Source of the DNA: Swaminathania salitolerans
GTDB taxonomy: Bacteria > Pseudomonadota > Alphaproteobacteria > Acetobacterales > Acetobacteraceae
Assembly: GCF_007988945.1 (NCBI RefSeq)
Contig: NZ_BJVC01000001.1
Span: forward strand, 920,192 to 984,191
Reading direction: 5' to 3'
Length of the DNA: 64,000 nt
Shown: positions 35,050 to 45,005 of the stretch, one piece after another
Numbering within the stretch: the stretch's first letter is position 1
Layout of the letters: the number at the start of each line of letters is the position of its first letter
Position numbers and translations under genes: made by a program
Notes under the pieces: model-generated
What the model was told of the DNA's origin: nothing
Databases searched by the model: none
What the model saw: only the letters and a program-made list of their open reading frames with translations

Positions 35050-37293
35050 TTGCTGTCGCTTTACCACGTTTCCGCGCGTCATCTGCTCATGAAAGTCCGG
35101 TCCCTGCCCCGTATGTCGCGCGGGCGCGCCGGGTGCTTCCTGCTTGCTGCGCTGGCCGTCGATACCATACCGTTTTCCTCTTCCGCTCTCGCCGCAGAGG
35201 GGGGCGGGTCGCATCCTGCCGCCGGGAAAAATCCGCCCCATGACGGGAAGAGCGGCGAAGACAATTATCATGTCGATATCGCGCCGAGCACGGACGGGTC
35301 TCTGGACTCCATGATCAGAGCGGCTTCGACGCTCGTCTCCCTGCAGAAGACGAAGGCCGTCGATCCCTATGCCCTCGCAGGGCGTATCCGTGGCGATTAC
35401 GACCGGGTCAGAACCGCGCTCGAGAGCCTGGGCTATTACGATGGCACCGTGACGATCACGGTTCGTTTCCCCGATGGGCAGAAGATCGACGGCCGCGATC
35501 CCCGGCTGCCGGATCGCCTTGCTGCGCGCAAGGACGGAAAGCCACTGACGATCACGATCGCGACGAAGACCGGTCCGCGATTTCATCTCGGCGCGATAAG
35601 GCTGGTCGAAGGCCCCCTCGCGGGAGAGGCGAGCTCCTCCTCACCGGCAGGGGGGGGCGCCGAAAGCTCTTCTCCTGCCAGCTCTTCTTCGGCCAGTTCT
35701 CCTCCCGCCGGGTCGGGTCGTAACCGGAATGCTCCGGGCTCGACGCGCGCCGGGTCGTCCGTATCCGGCGGTACGGCTCCGGCGGGGCCTCGCGGGAGCA
35801 AGGCTGCAGGCGTCGCGACGCCCGAAATCCATCTGAACACGACCGAGCGGAAGGCCTTCGGTCTGAAACCGGGTCAGGATGCGATCGCAGCCGATGTGCT
35901 GGCGGCTCAGGGCGCGTTGCAGACGGCATTGCAGGAAGAGGGGCACGCCCAGGCCCAGGTCGGGGCGCCTGTCGCCTATCTGCGCCCTGCCACCCATACG
36001 CTCGATCTCGAATTTCCGGTCGGTATGGGGCCGGTGGTCGATATCGGTCCCATCAGTTTCGACGGGCAGGAACGGACGCGACTTTCCTTCCTGCGCAAGC
36101 GTCTGCAACTGCATGAAGGGGAGCTTTACCAGCCGAGCAAAATCGAGGATGCCCGGCAGGATCTGGCGGCGGTCGGGATCTTCTCGTCTGTCGGTGTGCA
36201 CGATGCGCCGCCTCTGGTCGCGATTGCGAAGGGAGAGGGGACACCCGGCGTCACCCGGGCCATGCCGCTCCGGTTCACGCTCAAGGAGGCGAAGCGGCAT
36301 ACCGTATCGGGTCAGGTGGGATACTCGACCGATCTCGGCGGGCGGGCCGGTGCGAGCTGGACTCACCGGAACCTGCTCGGTGGAGCCGAGCAGCTCAAGC
36401 TCACGGCGCTCGTCACGGGGCTCGGGGGCTCTGCACAACAGGGGCTCGGTTACGATGTGTATGCCGATTTCCTGAAGCCGGATTTCCTGAGACGGAACCA
36501 GAATCTCAGTCTCCGGGTCGAAGGGATCAGGCAGCTTCTCTATTCCTACCATCAGACCGCCTTGCTCATCCGGGGCGGACTGGTCCGTCGTCTCAACAAA
36601 TACTGGAGCGTGTCGGGCAGTCTTCTGGCGGAGCAGGAAAAGATACGCCAGTTCGGCGTTTCGACCGATTATCTGATCGTGCAGGCGCCGCTCGGCGCCA
36701 ATTTCGACAGTACCGAATTGTCGAACCCGATCGACCCTGCGACCCATGGCGTCCGCGCGCATGTGAATATAACCCCTTCCGTTTCTCTCGAAAGCGGGAC
36801 GACCTTTTTCACCATCATGAGCGCGGGTGCCTCGACCTATTTCGACTTCCACCGTCTCGGCCTGAGCGCGCCCGGGCGATCCGTTCTTGCCGTGCGCGGC
36901 ATCGTCGGATCGGTGCAGGGCGCATCGACCTATCAGATTCCACCCGACCAGCGTCTTTATGCAGGCGGACCCGCGACGGTGCGCGGTTTCCGTTATCAGG
37001 GTGTGGGGCCGCAAAACGGAAAATACGGGATCGGCGGAACGTCGCTCGATGCCGGATCGGTCGAGTTCCGCCAGCGTTTTCTCAAGAGCTTCGGTGCCGC
37101 CGCTTTTGTCGATGCGGGGCAGGTCGGTATGGGAAGCCGTCCCTTCCAGGGAACGGTGCGTGTCGGCTATGGCGCAGGCCTGCGCTATTATACGCCGATC
37201 GGCCCGGTCCGTGTGGATATTGCCTTGCCGGCCAATCGTCCTCCCCATGGTGACAAGTGGGAACTCTATATCGGTCTCGGAGAGACATTCTGA
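35050..37293 (+). CDS. tamA: Outer-membrane translocation protein TamA (Omp85 family)
   Basis: TamA inserts outer-membrane proteins together with TamB. About 747 residues: a signal peptide ending near SALAAEGG, POTRA-type repeats, then a 16-strand barrel (from about GQVGYSTDLGGRAGASW) carrying the Omp85 lock motif VRGFRYQG and ending in GLGETF with a C-terminal Phe. A Ser/Ala/Pro-rich insert of about 55 residues (about bases 35625-35805) sits between POTRA segments. The start was set at TTG 35050, preceded by AGGAG with 5-nt spacing; ATG 35017 has AAGGG directly against it. The stop overlaps the tamB start (TGATG). Confidence 0.9.
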   Translation: MLSLYHVSARHLLMKVRSLPRMSRGRAGCFLLAALAVDTIPFSSSALAAEGGGSHPAAGKNPPHDGKSGEDNYHVDIAPSTDGSLDSMIRAASTLVSLQKTKAVDPYALAGRIRGDYDRVRTALESLGYYDGTVTITVRFPDGQKIDGRDPRLPDRLAARKDGKPLTITIATKTGPRFHLGAIRLVEGPLAGEASSSSPAGGGAESSSPASSSSASSPPAGSGRNRNAPGSTRAGSSVSGGTAPAGPRGSKAAGVATPEIHLNTTERKAFGLKPGQDAIAADVLAAQGALQTALQEEGHAQAQVGAPVAYLRPATHTLDLEFPVGMGPVVDIGPISFDGQERTRLSFLRKRLQLHEGELYQPSKIEDARQDLAAVGIFSSVGVHDAPPLVAIAKGEGTPGVTRAMPLRFTLKEAKRHTVSGQVGYSTDLGGRAGASWTHRNLLGGAEQLKLTALVTGLGGSAQQGLGYDVYADFLKPDFLRRNQNLSLRVEGIRQLLYSYHQTALLIRGGLVRRLNKYWSVSGSLLAEQEKIRQFGVSTDYLIVQAPLGANFDSTELSNPIDPATHGVRAHVNITPSVSLESGTTFFTIMSAGASTYFDFHRLGLSAPGRSVLAVRGIVGSVQGASTYQIPPDQRLYAGGPATVRGFRYQGVGPQNGKYGIGGTSLDAGSVEFRQRFLKSFGAAAFVDAGQVGMGSRPFQGTVRVGYGAGLRYYTPIGPVRVDIALPANRPPHGDKWELYIGLGETF

Positions 37294-40200
37294 TGGCCCT
37301 CCTTCCGAAACGGACCCCTTCGGACAATGCGGATCAGGCTTCCCCGCGGCCCCGTCGTCTGAGGCGCATTCTCAAATGGGTTGCAGGACTCGTCGTGGTG
37401 CTTCCGCTCGGCCTCGCTCTGATCGCCGTCGCGGGCCTGCTGGTCTTCGCCAATATTCCCTACGGCCAGAAGACGATCGAGCGGGAAGTGGCTTCCCTGA
37501 CCGGAGATATGGTGCATATCGAGGGTCTGAAGGGGGCGTTTCCCTATAATCTGAGAATCCGGCATCTCGCGATTCAGGATCGTATCGGGACCTATCTCAC
37601 GATCGAAGGCCTGCATCTGCACTGGTCTCCGCTCGCCCTGATCCATTTGTCGGTTCATGCATCGGTTCTCGAGGTCGATTCGCTCCGTTTCGACCGGCTG
37701 CCCGTCTCCGATCCGGCGCCCGCTTCGCCTCCCGAGCCAGCATCCGGGCCGTCCGGGCTGCATCTCGCGATCAGGCTGGATGCGGTCAGGGTCGGGAATA
37801 TCGATATCGGCAAGGCGCTCGCAGGCTTTCCCCTCAGCGCCATGCTCTACGGGCATCTCTCTCTGGGGGATCTCGCCCGGGTGCTCGACGGAATCACCCT
37901 GGCGCATCTGCCTGTGGCGGATATCGGTCTCGACCTCAGGCGGCTCGACCGCCCGGGAAGCGTCTCGCTCGCGCTCGCGACCCCGCGTGACCGGGCGGAT
38001 CTGCATCTTGCGATCAATGACGGTAAAGACGGGATCATGACCCAGCTTGCCGGGCTTCCGGCGCTCGCACCGCTTGCGGTATCTCTCGATCTGAACGGCC
38101 CCGTCCACGCGAGCAGGATCGCGCTCTCCGCACAGGCCGGTGCTCTGAAAGCGGGACTCCGTGGCCAGGCCGATCTGCTCGCCCATCGGGGCCATCTCTC
38201 GCTTTCCGCCTCGAGCCCCGCCATGACCCCCGTTCCGGGCGTCGCCTGGTCCAGACTGGCACTCGCTGCCGAACTCGACGGCAATCTTCTGGCACCGACC
38301 GGAAACGGAACGCTCGATCTCGATACGCTCAGCGCTGGCGGGGCAGGTCTCAATCACCTCGCCGTCAGCTTCGATGGAAGCAAGGGCGGCGCGGCTGGAA
38401 AAGCGGGAGATACGGCTTCCGGACCGCAGACGGACGCGCCGCATGAGCGCGGTGAAAACCCAAGGCCGACCGTAGGATCACGCCGGAACGACACCGCAAG
38501 CGCCGATCGTATCGCTGTGGCGCTCAGGGCGGATGGACTCCGGATTCCCGGCGTTCCTCCCGCACTTCTCGCCCGGGCTCCGCTGACCGCGCGTATCTCC
38601 GCCGAGCCGAGCGCGCCCGGTCGGCCCGTTACACTTGCGGTGGCGCACCCGCTGCTCCAGCTCTCGGGTCGCGCAACGCTCGAACCCGACATCCGGGGCG
38701 CGCTCGATCTGATTCTTCCCGAGCTGGCGCCCCTCGCTTCGGTCGGCGGCCTCGATCTCGTCGGCCATAGCGTTACCCATGCCGACTTCACCTATCGCAA
38801 GCAGGGCATGTCCAGCCTCGTCCTGACCGACCGTCTCGCCGTGACCGGCGGGATGAAACAGGCGAGCGCCCTGATCGGGAATGAGGGCGCGATCCGGCTC
38901 GAGGCCAGGGCGGAGCCTCTCCCGAAAGGTGGAAACCGCGTCCATATCGATACGCTCGAGATCGACGGAAAGGCGATTCACCTGCGCGATCACGGAGAGG
39001 TCAGTCTCGGGGACAAGCCGCAGGTCGTGAACGATCTGAGCGTCTCGCTTCCCGAACTGGAGCGTGCTGCCGCGCAGCTTCACGGAGAGGCGACCCTCAA
39101 GGCCCATGTCGAAGGGCCGTTCGACGATTTTTCCGCCCTGATCGATCTCGATGGAAAGATCGGCGCTCATGGCGTTCCGAAAGGGCCGCTTTCTCTCGGG
39201 ATCGTGGCGCATCACCTGCCGTCGACGCCGGAGGGAACGATCAAGGCGCATGGTATGCTCGATGCACATACGCTTGCGCTCGACGCGTCTTTCGCACGGC
39301 ATGAGGATAAAAGCGCCGATCTGGAACTCGGAACCCTGGATTGGGCGAGCGTGAAGGGGAAGGGGCATCTCAGGCTGCCGGACGGGGCGAAGCTTCCTCT
39401 CGGAGATCTCTCCCTCAAGGCGATGAATCTGGCCGATTTCAGCGCGCTGCTCGGGCAGAGGCTCGGCGGTCACGTGGCCCTCGATATACGGACGAGCGAG
39501 AGCGACGCGGCGCATCCGCCGGTGGTGACGCTCGCGCTCAAGGGAGCGATCCGGACGGATCAGGCCAGACTCGGGGCGCTCGATCTGGGCGGAACGGTCG
39601 GCGATCCCATCGAGCGGCCCGATCTCGATCTCAGGCTCGCGCTCGACGGGATCGAGGCGCAGGGCATGACGGGGCGGGCCCGCCTCGGAGCGAAGGGAAC
39701 GCTCGATGCCCTCTCCCTGACGCTCGATAGCGCATTCCGCAATGTCATGGGGGCGCCCGCCTCGCTTGCCACGGCGCTCGTCCTCGATCTTCCGGAGCGC
39801 CGGGTACGGCTCGATCGTCTGGAGGCTCTGGTCAAGGGCGAGACGCTGCATCTTTCCGGTCCCAGCAGGATCGCCTTCGGCGATGAAATGGGCGTCGATC
39901 GCCTGCGTCTGACCGTTGCCCCCCGAGGCGTCAGTCCGGCCAGTCTCGATCTGGCCGGATCGATCAAACCCCGTCTCGATCTTCACATGCGGCTGGCCCA
40001 GGTGACGCCAGCGCTTGCCCGGCCGTTCATGCCCTCACTGGATGCGACCGGCACGCTGGGCGCGCAGGCCGATCTGACTGGAACCCTGTCGCGTCCCTCG
40101 GGCCATGCCTCTCTCGTCATGCAGGGAATACAGATGCGCACGGGTCCTGCCGCCTCGCTGCCTCCGCTCGCGATGAAGGCCGATGCGACGCTGACAGGAG

Positions 40201-41600
40201 ATGCGGCGCGTGTGGACGTCCGTGCCGATGCGGGCAGGCAGATCGCCCTTCGGGTCAACGGCCGGGTTCCGGTCGATCCGACAGGAGCGATGGCGCTCGG
40301 AGTCAAGGGAGGGGTCGATCTTGCGGTCGCCAACCCCGTTCTCGGGGCGCAGGGAATGGCGCTGGACGGGAGAACCGATCTCGACCTGACCGTGACCGGG
40401 ACGCTGAAGGCGCCTCAGGCCAGCGGGCGCATCCAGCTGAGCGGAATCGATTTTACCCATTACGGTCAGGGTGTCAGGCTGAGCGATATCAACGGGACGA
40501 TCGTGGCATCGAACGACAGTTTCACGCTCCAGAACGTTCTGGCCCATGCCGGCAAGGGAACGATCGGGCTCGCCGGATCTGTCGGTGCCCTGCGTCCGGG
40601 TCTGCCGATCGATCTTCATATCACGGCGAACAAGGCGCAGCCTGTCACGAGCGATCTGCTGACGGCGGTGATCGATATGGATCTGAGGGCGCACGGCCAG
40701 CTCTCCACCCGTCTCGATGTGGATGGCACCATCCGGCTGCCTTCGGTCGTGATCAATATCCCGAACTCGATGCCCGCCTCGGTGCCGCAGCTCGACGTGG
40801 TGCGTCCGGGGCAGAAGCGTGAGCGGAGCGGTCCCGCTCTTGTGGTCGGCCTCGATGTGAATGTCGTCTCGCCGGGCTCGTTCTTCGTGCGCGGTCACGG
40901 TCTGGATGCGGAAATGTCGGGCAGGCTGCATGTCGGCGGGCTGAGCACCTCGCCCGATATCTCGGGTGGGTTCGATCTGCGACGGGGCTTCTTCAACCTC
41001 GCCGGTGTCAATCTCAATTTCACCAAGGGGCGCGTCGCGTTCGACGGGTCGGGAGTCAATCACAAGCTCGATCCGTCTCTCGATTTCAGGGCGGATCGCA
41101 ACGTGCAGGGAACGCTGGCCAGCCTCGTGGTGGGAGGCTATGCGAGCGAGCCCAGGATCGATTTCACCTCGGTGCCGTCTCTCCCGCGCGATCAGGTCCT
41201 GTCCATGCTGCTTTTCGGCAGTTCGACGGCGTCTCTCTCGACGACGCAGCTGGCCGAACTCGCCACGGCGGTCGCGCAGATCAGCGGTGTGTCCAGTTTC
41301 GACCCGCTCGGCAAGGTGAGGGGGCTCCTCGGTCTGGATCGTCTTGCCGTCGGCGGCGGGAGCGGCGTGAACAATGGCGGTGCGAGCCTGGAGGCCGGCA
41401 AATATGTCATGCGCGGTGTGTATGTCGGGGCGAAGCAGGCCACGAGCGGCTCCGGCACACAGGCCCAGGTCCAGGTCGATCTCACGAAGCGCCTCAAGCT
41501 CAACACCACGGTCGGAACAGGCGGACAGGTGACCGGGTTCACGACCCCGGAAAACGATCCGGGATCGAGCGTCGGACTGAGCTACGGCTTCGACTACTAG
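37293..41600 (+). CDS. tamB: Translocation and assembly module protein TamB (DUF490)
   Basis: 1435 residues. An N-terminal membrane anchor (WVAGLVVVLPLGLALIAVAGLLV) is followed by a very long repetitive beta-rich body and the conserved C-terminal DUF490 domain (FFNLAGVNLNFTKGRVAF, LPRDQVLSMLLFGSS). TamB bridges the periplasm and, like other AsmA-type proteins, may carry lipids as well as help barrel assembly. A polar insert (about bases 38380-38505, charged and Thr/Gly-rich) interrupts the beta body. It starts one base inside the tamA stop, a strong coupling. Its stop overlaps the stop of the convergent kinase gene by 4 bp. Confidence 0.93.
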   Translation: MALLPKRTPSDNADQASPRPRRLRRILKWVAGLVVVLPLGLALIAVAGLLVFANIPYGQKTIEREVASLTGDMVHIEGLKGAFPYNLRIRHLAIQDRIGTYLTIEGLHLHWSPLALIHLSVHASVLEVDSLRFDRLPVSDPAPASPPEPASGPSGLHLAIRLDAVRVGNIDIGKALAGFPLSAMLYGHLSLGDLARVLDGITLAHLPVADIGLDLRRLDRPGSVSLALATPRDRADLHLAINDGKDGIMTQLAGLPALAPLAVSLDLNGPVHASRIALSAQAGALKAGLRGQADLLAHRGHLSLSASSPAMTPVPGVAWSRLALAAELDGNLLAPTGNGTLDLDTLSAGGAGLNHLAVSFDGSKGGAAGKAGDTASGPQTDAPHERGENPRPTVGSRRNDTASADRIAVALRADGLRIPGVPPALLARAPLTARISAEPSAPGRPVTLAVAHPLLQLSGRATLEPDIRGALDLILPELAPLASVGGLDLVGHSVTHADFTYRKQGMSSLVLTDRLAVTGGMKQASALIGNEGAIRLEARAEPLPKGGNRVHIDTLEIDGKAIHLRDHGEVSLGDKPQVVNDLSVSLPELERAAAQLHGEATLKAHVEGPFDDFSALIDLDGKIGAHGVPKGPLSLGIVAHHLPSTPEGTIKAHGMLDAHTLALDASFARHEDKSADLELGTLDWASVKGKGHLRLPDGAKLPLGDLSLKAMNLADFSALLGQRLGGHVALDIRTSESDAAHPPVVTLALKGAIRTDQARLGALDLGGTVGDPIERPDLDLRLALDGIEAQGMTGRARLGAKGTLDALSLTLDSAFRNVMGAPASLATALVLDLPERRVRLDRLEALVKGETLHLSGPSRIAFGDEMGVDRLRLTVAPRGVSPASLDLAGSIKPRLDLHMRLAQVTPALARPFMPSLDATGTLGAQADLTGTLSRPSGHASLVMQGIQMRTGPAASLPPLAMKADATLTGDAARVDVRADAGRQIALRVNGRVPVDPTGAMALGVKGGVDLAVANPVLGAQGMALDGRTDLDLTVTGTLKAPQASGRIQLSGIDFTHYGQGVRLSDINGTIVASNDSFTLQNVLAHAGKGTIGLAGSVGALRPGLPIDLHITANKAQPVTSDLLTAVIDMDLRAHGQLSTRLDVDGTIRLPSVVINIPNSMPASVPQLDVVRPGQKRERSGPALVVGLDVNVVSPGSFFVRGHGLDAEMSGRLHVGGLSTSPDISGGFDLRRGFFNLAGVNLNFTKGRVAFDGSGVNHKLDPSLDFRADRNVQGTLASLVVGGYASEPRIDFTSVPSLPRDQVLSMLLFGSSTASLSTTQLAELATAVAQISGVSSFDPLGKVRGLLGLDRLAVGGGSGVNNGGASLEAGKYVMRGVYVGAKQATSGSGTQAQVQVDLTKRLKLNTTVGTGGQVTGFTTPENDPGSSVGLSYGFDY

Positions 41601-42238
41601 CAGTCGGGGAAGGGCTGGGCCTCGTAAACGGGGCAGATCCAGTCCGCCCGGTCGCGGGTCGCAAGGATGCGCGCCGCGTTCGGCGCATCCGTCCTGTCGA
41701 TCCATTCCCGTGCGGCTTCGCGGCTCCGACCGAAGCGCATGTGGCGCTCCATGAGCCACGCATCGCGCCGGGTCTCGTCGGTGGCCAGAAACCAGCTTTC
41801 GTCCAGAAGCGGGCGAACGCCCTGCCACGGACCGTCGAAGAGGAGATAATTTCCCTCGACGATGACCAGCTCATGATGCAGGAGGACGGGGATCGCATTT
41901 GCGATCGGTTCCTCGATCTCGCGTCTGAACACCGGTGCATAGACGATGTCGTCCTTCTGATGCCGGACACGCGCGAGGAGCGCGATGAAACCCGATGCGT
42001 CGAACGTATCCGGAGCGCCCTTGCGTCCGGCACGCCCGAGGCGTCGCAGCTCGCATTCGGCAAGATGAAAGCCGTCCATGGGTATGACGACGGCCCTCTC
42101 TCCGTAATGCCCGGCCAGATCGGCCGCCAGGGTCGATTTTCCGCTTCCGGGCGCACCGACGAGACCGAGAACAATGCGTTTCGTTCGACCGAGAAGCGTG
42201 GCCAGTCTGTCATGTATCGCGTTGCGGTCGTCCGTCAT
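41597..42238 (-). CDS. P-loop nucleoside/fructose kinase-like protein
   Basis: 213 residues related to the uridine kinase/PRK superfamily. Walker A is GAPGSGKSTLAA near residue 30; VIPMDGFHL, VYAPVFRREIEEP and VIVEGNYLLF mark the family, sometimes annotated as nucleoside triphosphate hydrolase or FrcK-type kinase. The substrate is unknown. The start ATG overlaps the stop of the TPR gene (ATGA), so it is translated from the same mRNA. The stop is shared in a 4-bp overlap with the convergent tamB stop. Confidence 0.85.
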   Translation of the reverse strand: MTDDRNAIHDRLATLLGRTKRIVLGLVGAPGSGKSTLAADLAGHYGERAVVIPMDGFHLAECELRRLGRAGRKGAPDTFDASGFIALLARVRHQKDDIVYAPVFRREIEEPIANAIPVLLHHELVIVEGNYLLFDGPWQGVRPLLDESWFLATDETRRDAWLMERHMRFGRSREAAREWIDRTDAPNAARILATRDRADWICPVYEAQPFPDC

Positions 42239-43713
42239 GAGGCATTTCTCCTGAATTGCTCGAGCCGGGTCCGGACCTGCGCGACCACGTCCTCCCACTG
42301 CCATGCGCGGCTCTGCCGGATGATCCGGAGCGTCGGATACCAGGGGCTGTCGGTTCTGTCGCTCATCCAGCGCCAGCAGGGATTGACCCGATCCATGAGG
42401 ATGACGGGCTTGCCCATGGCACCTGCGAGATGCACCATTGCCGTGTCGACGGACACCACGATATCGAGATTGGCGACGAGGGCTGCGGTATCGTCCATCG
42501 TACCGATCCTGTCCGTCAGATCGACGATGCGTCCGGCATAGGCGAGACGCTGCCGCGCGGCCTCGCCGATCTGGAGGCTGTAGAAGGTGGTCCGGTCGAG
42601 ATCGAGAAGCGGCGCGAGCGCCTCGAGCTTCATCGAGCGGCGCTGATCGAGCATCCATGCGTCGCTCTGATCCGGTCTCGGCGCGCCGGACCAGACAAGG
42701 CCGACCCTGAGGCGTCCGTCTTCGGGCATGAGCGCGGCGAAGCGCGATATCCCGTCCGGGTCGGCCCGGACATAGGGTACCGGGACGCCGAAAGGATGCG
42801 CGGTGGCCGAGAATGCGCGCGGCAGGCTGATGAAGGGGCAGTGATAGTCATAGGAGGGTGTCTCGCCACCGACCTGTACATGATGCACGCCCTCGACCCG
42901 CGCGCAGAGCGTCGCCATGTTTTCCGCCCCCCAGACGCGGATGATGGCGCCGCGCGCGGCGAGCAGCGGCAGATAGCGCAGATACATCAACGTATCGCCG
43001 AAACCCTCCTCCTGCGTCACGAGAACCTGCCGTCCCTGCAGGTCGAGACGTGGGGTGATGTTGGGGAGAAGGCGATTCATCGGCAGGGTGGTATGGCCCG
43101 GCAATCTGAACCGCCACTCATGCTCCGCCCAGCCCTGCTGGAAATATCCGGCCTTGAGAAGGGCGATCGAATAATTGAGCCGCATCTGCGGATGGTTGGG
43201 CTGGCGCAGGATCGACTGGCGATAGAGATTGAGCGCCTCATCGACATCGCCCAGGGCGATACGCAGATAGGCGATGTTGGAGAGATTGCTCGGATTGTCG
43301 GGATTGAGCTCCTGGATACGCTCCAGCACCCGCAGCGCCTCGTCGAGGCGACCCGCCTGGGTAAGAAGCCGCGCCTGAATGGCAAGGGCAGGGAGGTGAG
43401 CGGGGCGTCGTGCAAGTGCCGCGTCTATGGCGCGCCCGGCTTCATCGAAGGCGCCTGTCTGCATATGGAGCGTGGCCGACAGCTCGAGGAGGCGGCAATC
43501 CTCCGGATGTTCCTCCTGACAGGCGATAACCAGACCGATCAGATCGTCTCTGCGGTTGAGCTGTTCGGCTACGGGAAGGAGGGGATCGAGCGGGTGGGGG
43601 CCCGTCGCGTTGCCGGTGGAAAGGCGCCGCATCGCCTCTTCCCGGCATGCTGCGAGCGCACCCTGAGTGAACAGGGTCACGAGAAGATCGGGCTTGCTGT
43701 CTGCAGAGCACAT
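42235..43713 (-). CDS. TPR-repeat protein with glycosyltransferase-9-like C-terminal domain
   Basis: 492 residues, no signal peptide. The N-terminal 200 residues are TPR-like helix pairs (ALAIQARLLTQAGRLDEAL, NPDNPSNLSNIAYLRIALG, PNHPQMRLNYSIALLKAG). The C-terminal half resembles GT9/ADP-heptose transferase-like domains: VTQEEGFGDTLMYLRYLP, VGLVWSGAP, and VSVDTAMVHLAGAMGKPV. It could glycosylate proteins or polysaccharide, a function not shown. It follows the response regulator by 12 bp and overlaps the kinase gene downstream. Confidence 0.8.
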   Translation of the reverse strand: MCSADSKPDLLVTLFTQGALAACREEAMRRLSTGNATGPHPLDPLLPVAEQLNRRDDLIGLVIACQEEHPEDCRLLELSATLHMQTGAFDEAGRAIDAALARRPAHLPALAIQARLLTQAGRLDEALRVLERIQELNPDNPSNLSNIAYLRIALGDVDEALNLYRQSILRQPNHPQMRLNYSIALLKAGYFQQGWAEHEWRFRLPGHTTLPMNRLLPNITPRLDLQGRQVLVTQEEGFGDTLMYLRYLPLLAARGAIIRVWGAENMATLCARVEGVHHVQVGGETPSYDYHCPFISLPRAFSATAHPFGVPVPYVRADPDGISRFAALMPEDGRLRVGLVWSGAPRPDQSDAWMLDQRRSMKLEALAPLLDLDRTTFYSLQIGEAARQRLAYAGRIVDLTDRIGTMDDTAALVANLDIVVSVDTAMVHLAGAMGKPVILMDRVNPCWRWMSDRTDSPWYPTLRIIRQSRAWQWEDVVAQVRTRLEQFRRNAS

Positions 43714-43725
43714 GATGCCGGGACC

Positions 43726-44088
43726 CTAATGCGTCGGGGCGAGTTCCTGCACCATGCTCAGTATGGCGTCGAGCTGGTAGGGCTTGCTCATGACACGGTC
43801 GAACCGCGTCGCGCAGGAGAGGTCCAGACCGTGGCCCGTGGTGTAGATTATCGGCAATTCGGGACGCAGCGCCCGGCTTTCCTGCCCCAGCTCCGTACCG
43901 CTGCCATCGGGAAGGGAGACGTCCATGATCAGGACGTCCAGAGTTGGTGTATTCCGTATCAGATCCCGCGCCGTCGCGCAGTTCTCCGCTTCAAGGACCG
44001 TGACGTCGCTCTCCTCGAGATATTCGATGAGGCAGGAGCGTATCAGGAAGTCATCCTCGACGATGAGAACGGTTGGAGAGGAAGGCAT
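43726..44088 (-). CDS. Single-domain response regulator (REC)
   Basis: 120 residues, only a receiver domain: acidic pair in VLIVEDDFLI, phosphoacceptor Asp in DVLIMDVSLPDGSG, Thr in IYTTGHG and the Lys in VMSKPYQ. There is no output domain, so it acts by protein contact or as a phosphate sink. No histidine kinase gene lies nearby. It lies between an SDR gene (20 bp) and the TPR/glycosyltransferase gene (12 bp). Confidence 0.92.
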   Translation of the reverse strand: MPSSPTVLIVEDDFLIRSCLIEYLEESDVTVLEAENCATARDLIRNTPTLDVLIMDVSLPDGSGTELGQESRALRPELPIIYTTGHGLDLSCATRFDRVMSKPYQLDAILSMVQELAPTH

Positions 44089-44108
44089 GGGCGCGGGTCT
44101 CGATCATT

Positions 44109-44909
44109 TCAGGACGACCAGTTCTCCTCGAAATCGGCATAAAGCGTCAGGCCGCCATCGACGAAAAGGGTCTGCCCCGTAATATAACTCGATTCTCCGG
44201 AGGCAAGGAAGGCCATGGCATCGGAGATCTCCCGGCACTCTCCCGGCCGCTTCATTGGAATATGCTTTGCGGTCGCCTCGTATTTCTCCGGGTCCTTGAC
44301 CCAGGAATCGTTGATCGGGGTGACGATCGCGCCGGGTGCCACCGCATTCACGCGGATATTGTACCGGGCATATTCGAGTGCCAGCGTGCGGACGATATTG
44401 CCGACTGCGCCCTTGCTCGCGGAGTAGCCGAGATAATGCGGCTTGGGGATCTGCTGATGGACGGAGCTGTTGACGATGATGTTGCCCGGCTGATCGTTGT
44501 CGCGCCAGTATCTAAGAGCGGCTCGGGCACAGAGCACGACGCCGGTCACGTTCACCGCCATCACGGCGTTGAAATCCTTGAGGGTTATGTCTTCGGACGG
44601 GCATTCGATCTGCATGCCGGCATTGCAGATGAGAACGTCGAGCCCCTGAAAGCCCTCGAGCGTCTCCTTCATGACCCGATCGACATCTTCCTCGACCGAC
44701 ATATCGCCCGCGACGATGAGGTGCTTGCCCTGCGCCGGTTGCGGAAGCTTCTCGAGGAGGGGGCGCAGCTTTTCCGCCTTGCGGCCGTTGATCGCGACCT
44801 GGGCGCCCTCGCGCGCAAAATGCATCGCGGCATCTTCGCCGATCCCCTGGGAGGCCCCGGTGATCAGGATTTTCCTGTTGGCGAATCTCTGCGTATTCCG
44901 TTCCGTCAC
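44109..44909 (-). CDS. Short-chain dehydrogenase/reductase, glucose 1-dehydrogenase-like
   Basis: 266 residues of classical SDR: cofactor loop ITGASQGIGEDAA, NAG in ICNAGMQIEC, catalytic Ser in NSSVHQQIP, and Tyr-x3-Lys in YSASKGA, then VAPGAIVTPIN and GQTLFVDGG. The motif details fit NAD(P)-dependent glucose/polyol dehydrogenases, which are common in acetic acid bacteria; substrate and cofactor are not decided. It is the first gene of the run leading to the response regulator. Confidence 0.85.
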   Translation of the reverse strand: MTERNTQRFANRKILITGASQGIGEDAAMHFAREGAQVAINGRKAEKLRPLLEKLPQPAQGKHLIVAGDMSVEEDVDRVMKETLEGFQGLDVLICNAGMQIECPSEDITLKDFNAVMAVNVTGVVLCARAALRYWRDNDQPGNIIVNSSVHQQIPKPHYLGYSASKGAVGNIVRTLALEYARYNIRVNAVAPGAIVTPINDSWVKDPEKYEATAKHIPMKRPGECREISDAMAFLASGESSYITGQTLFVDGGLTLYADFEENWSS

Positions 44910-45005
44910 GCGCTGCGCTCCTTGTGCCTGTCTGTTTTTCCTGCCGGGCAGGAAAAGGAAGTCAGAACGCAGAACGCCGCGCGTGATGAAAGGATGCGTC
45001 GAGGC

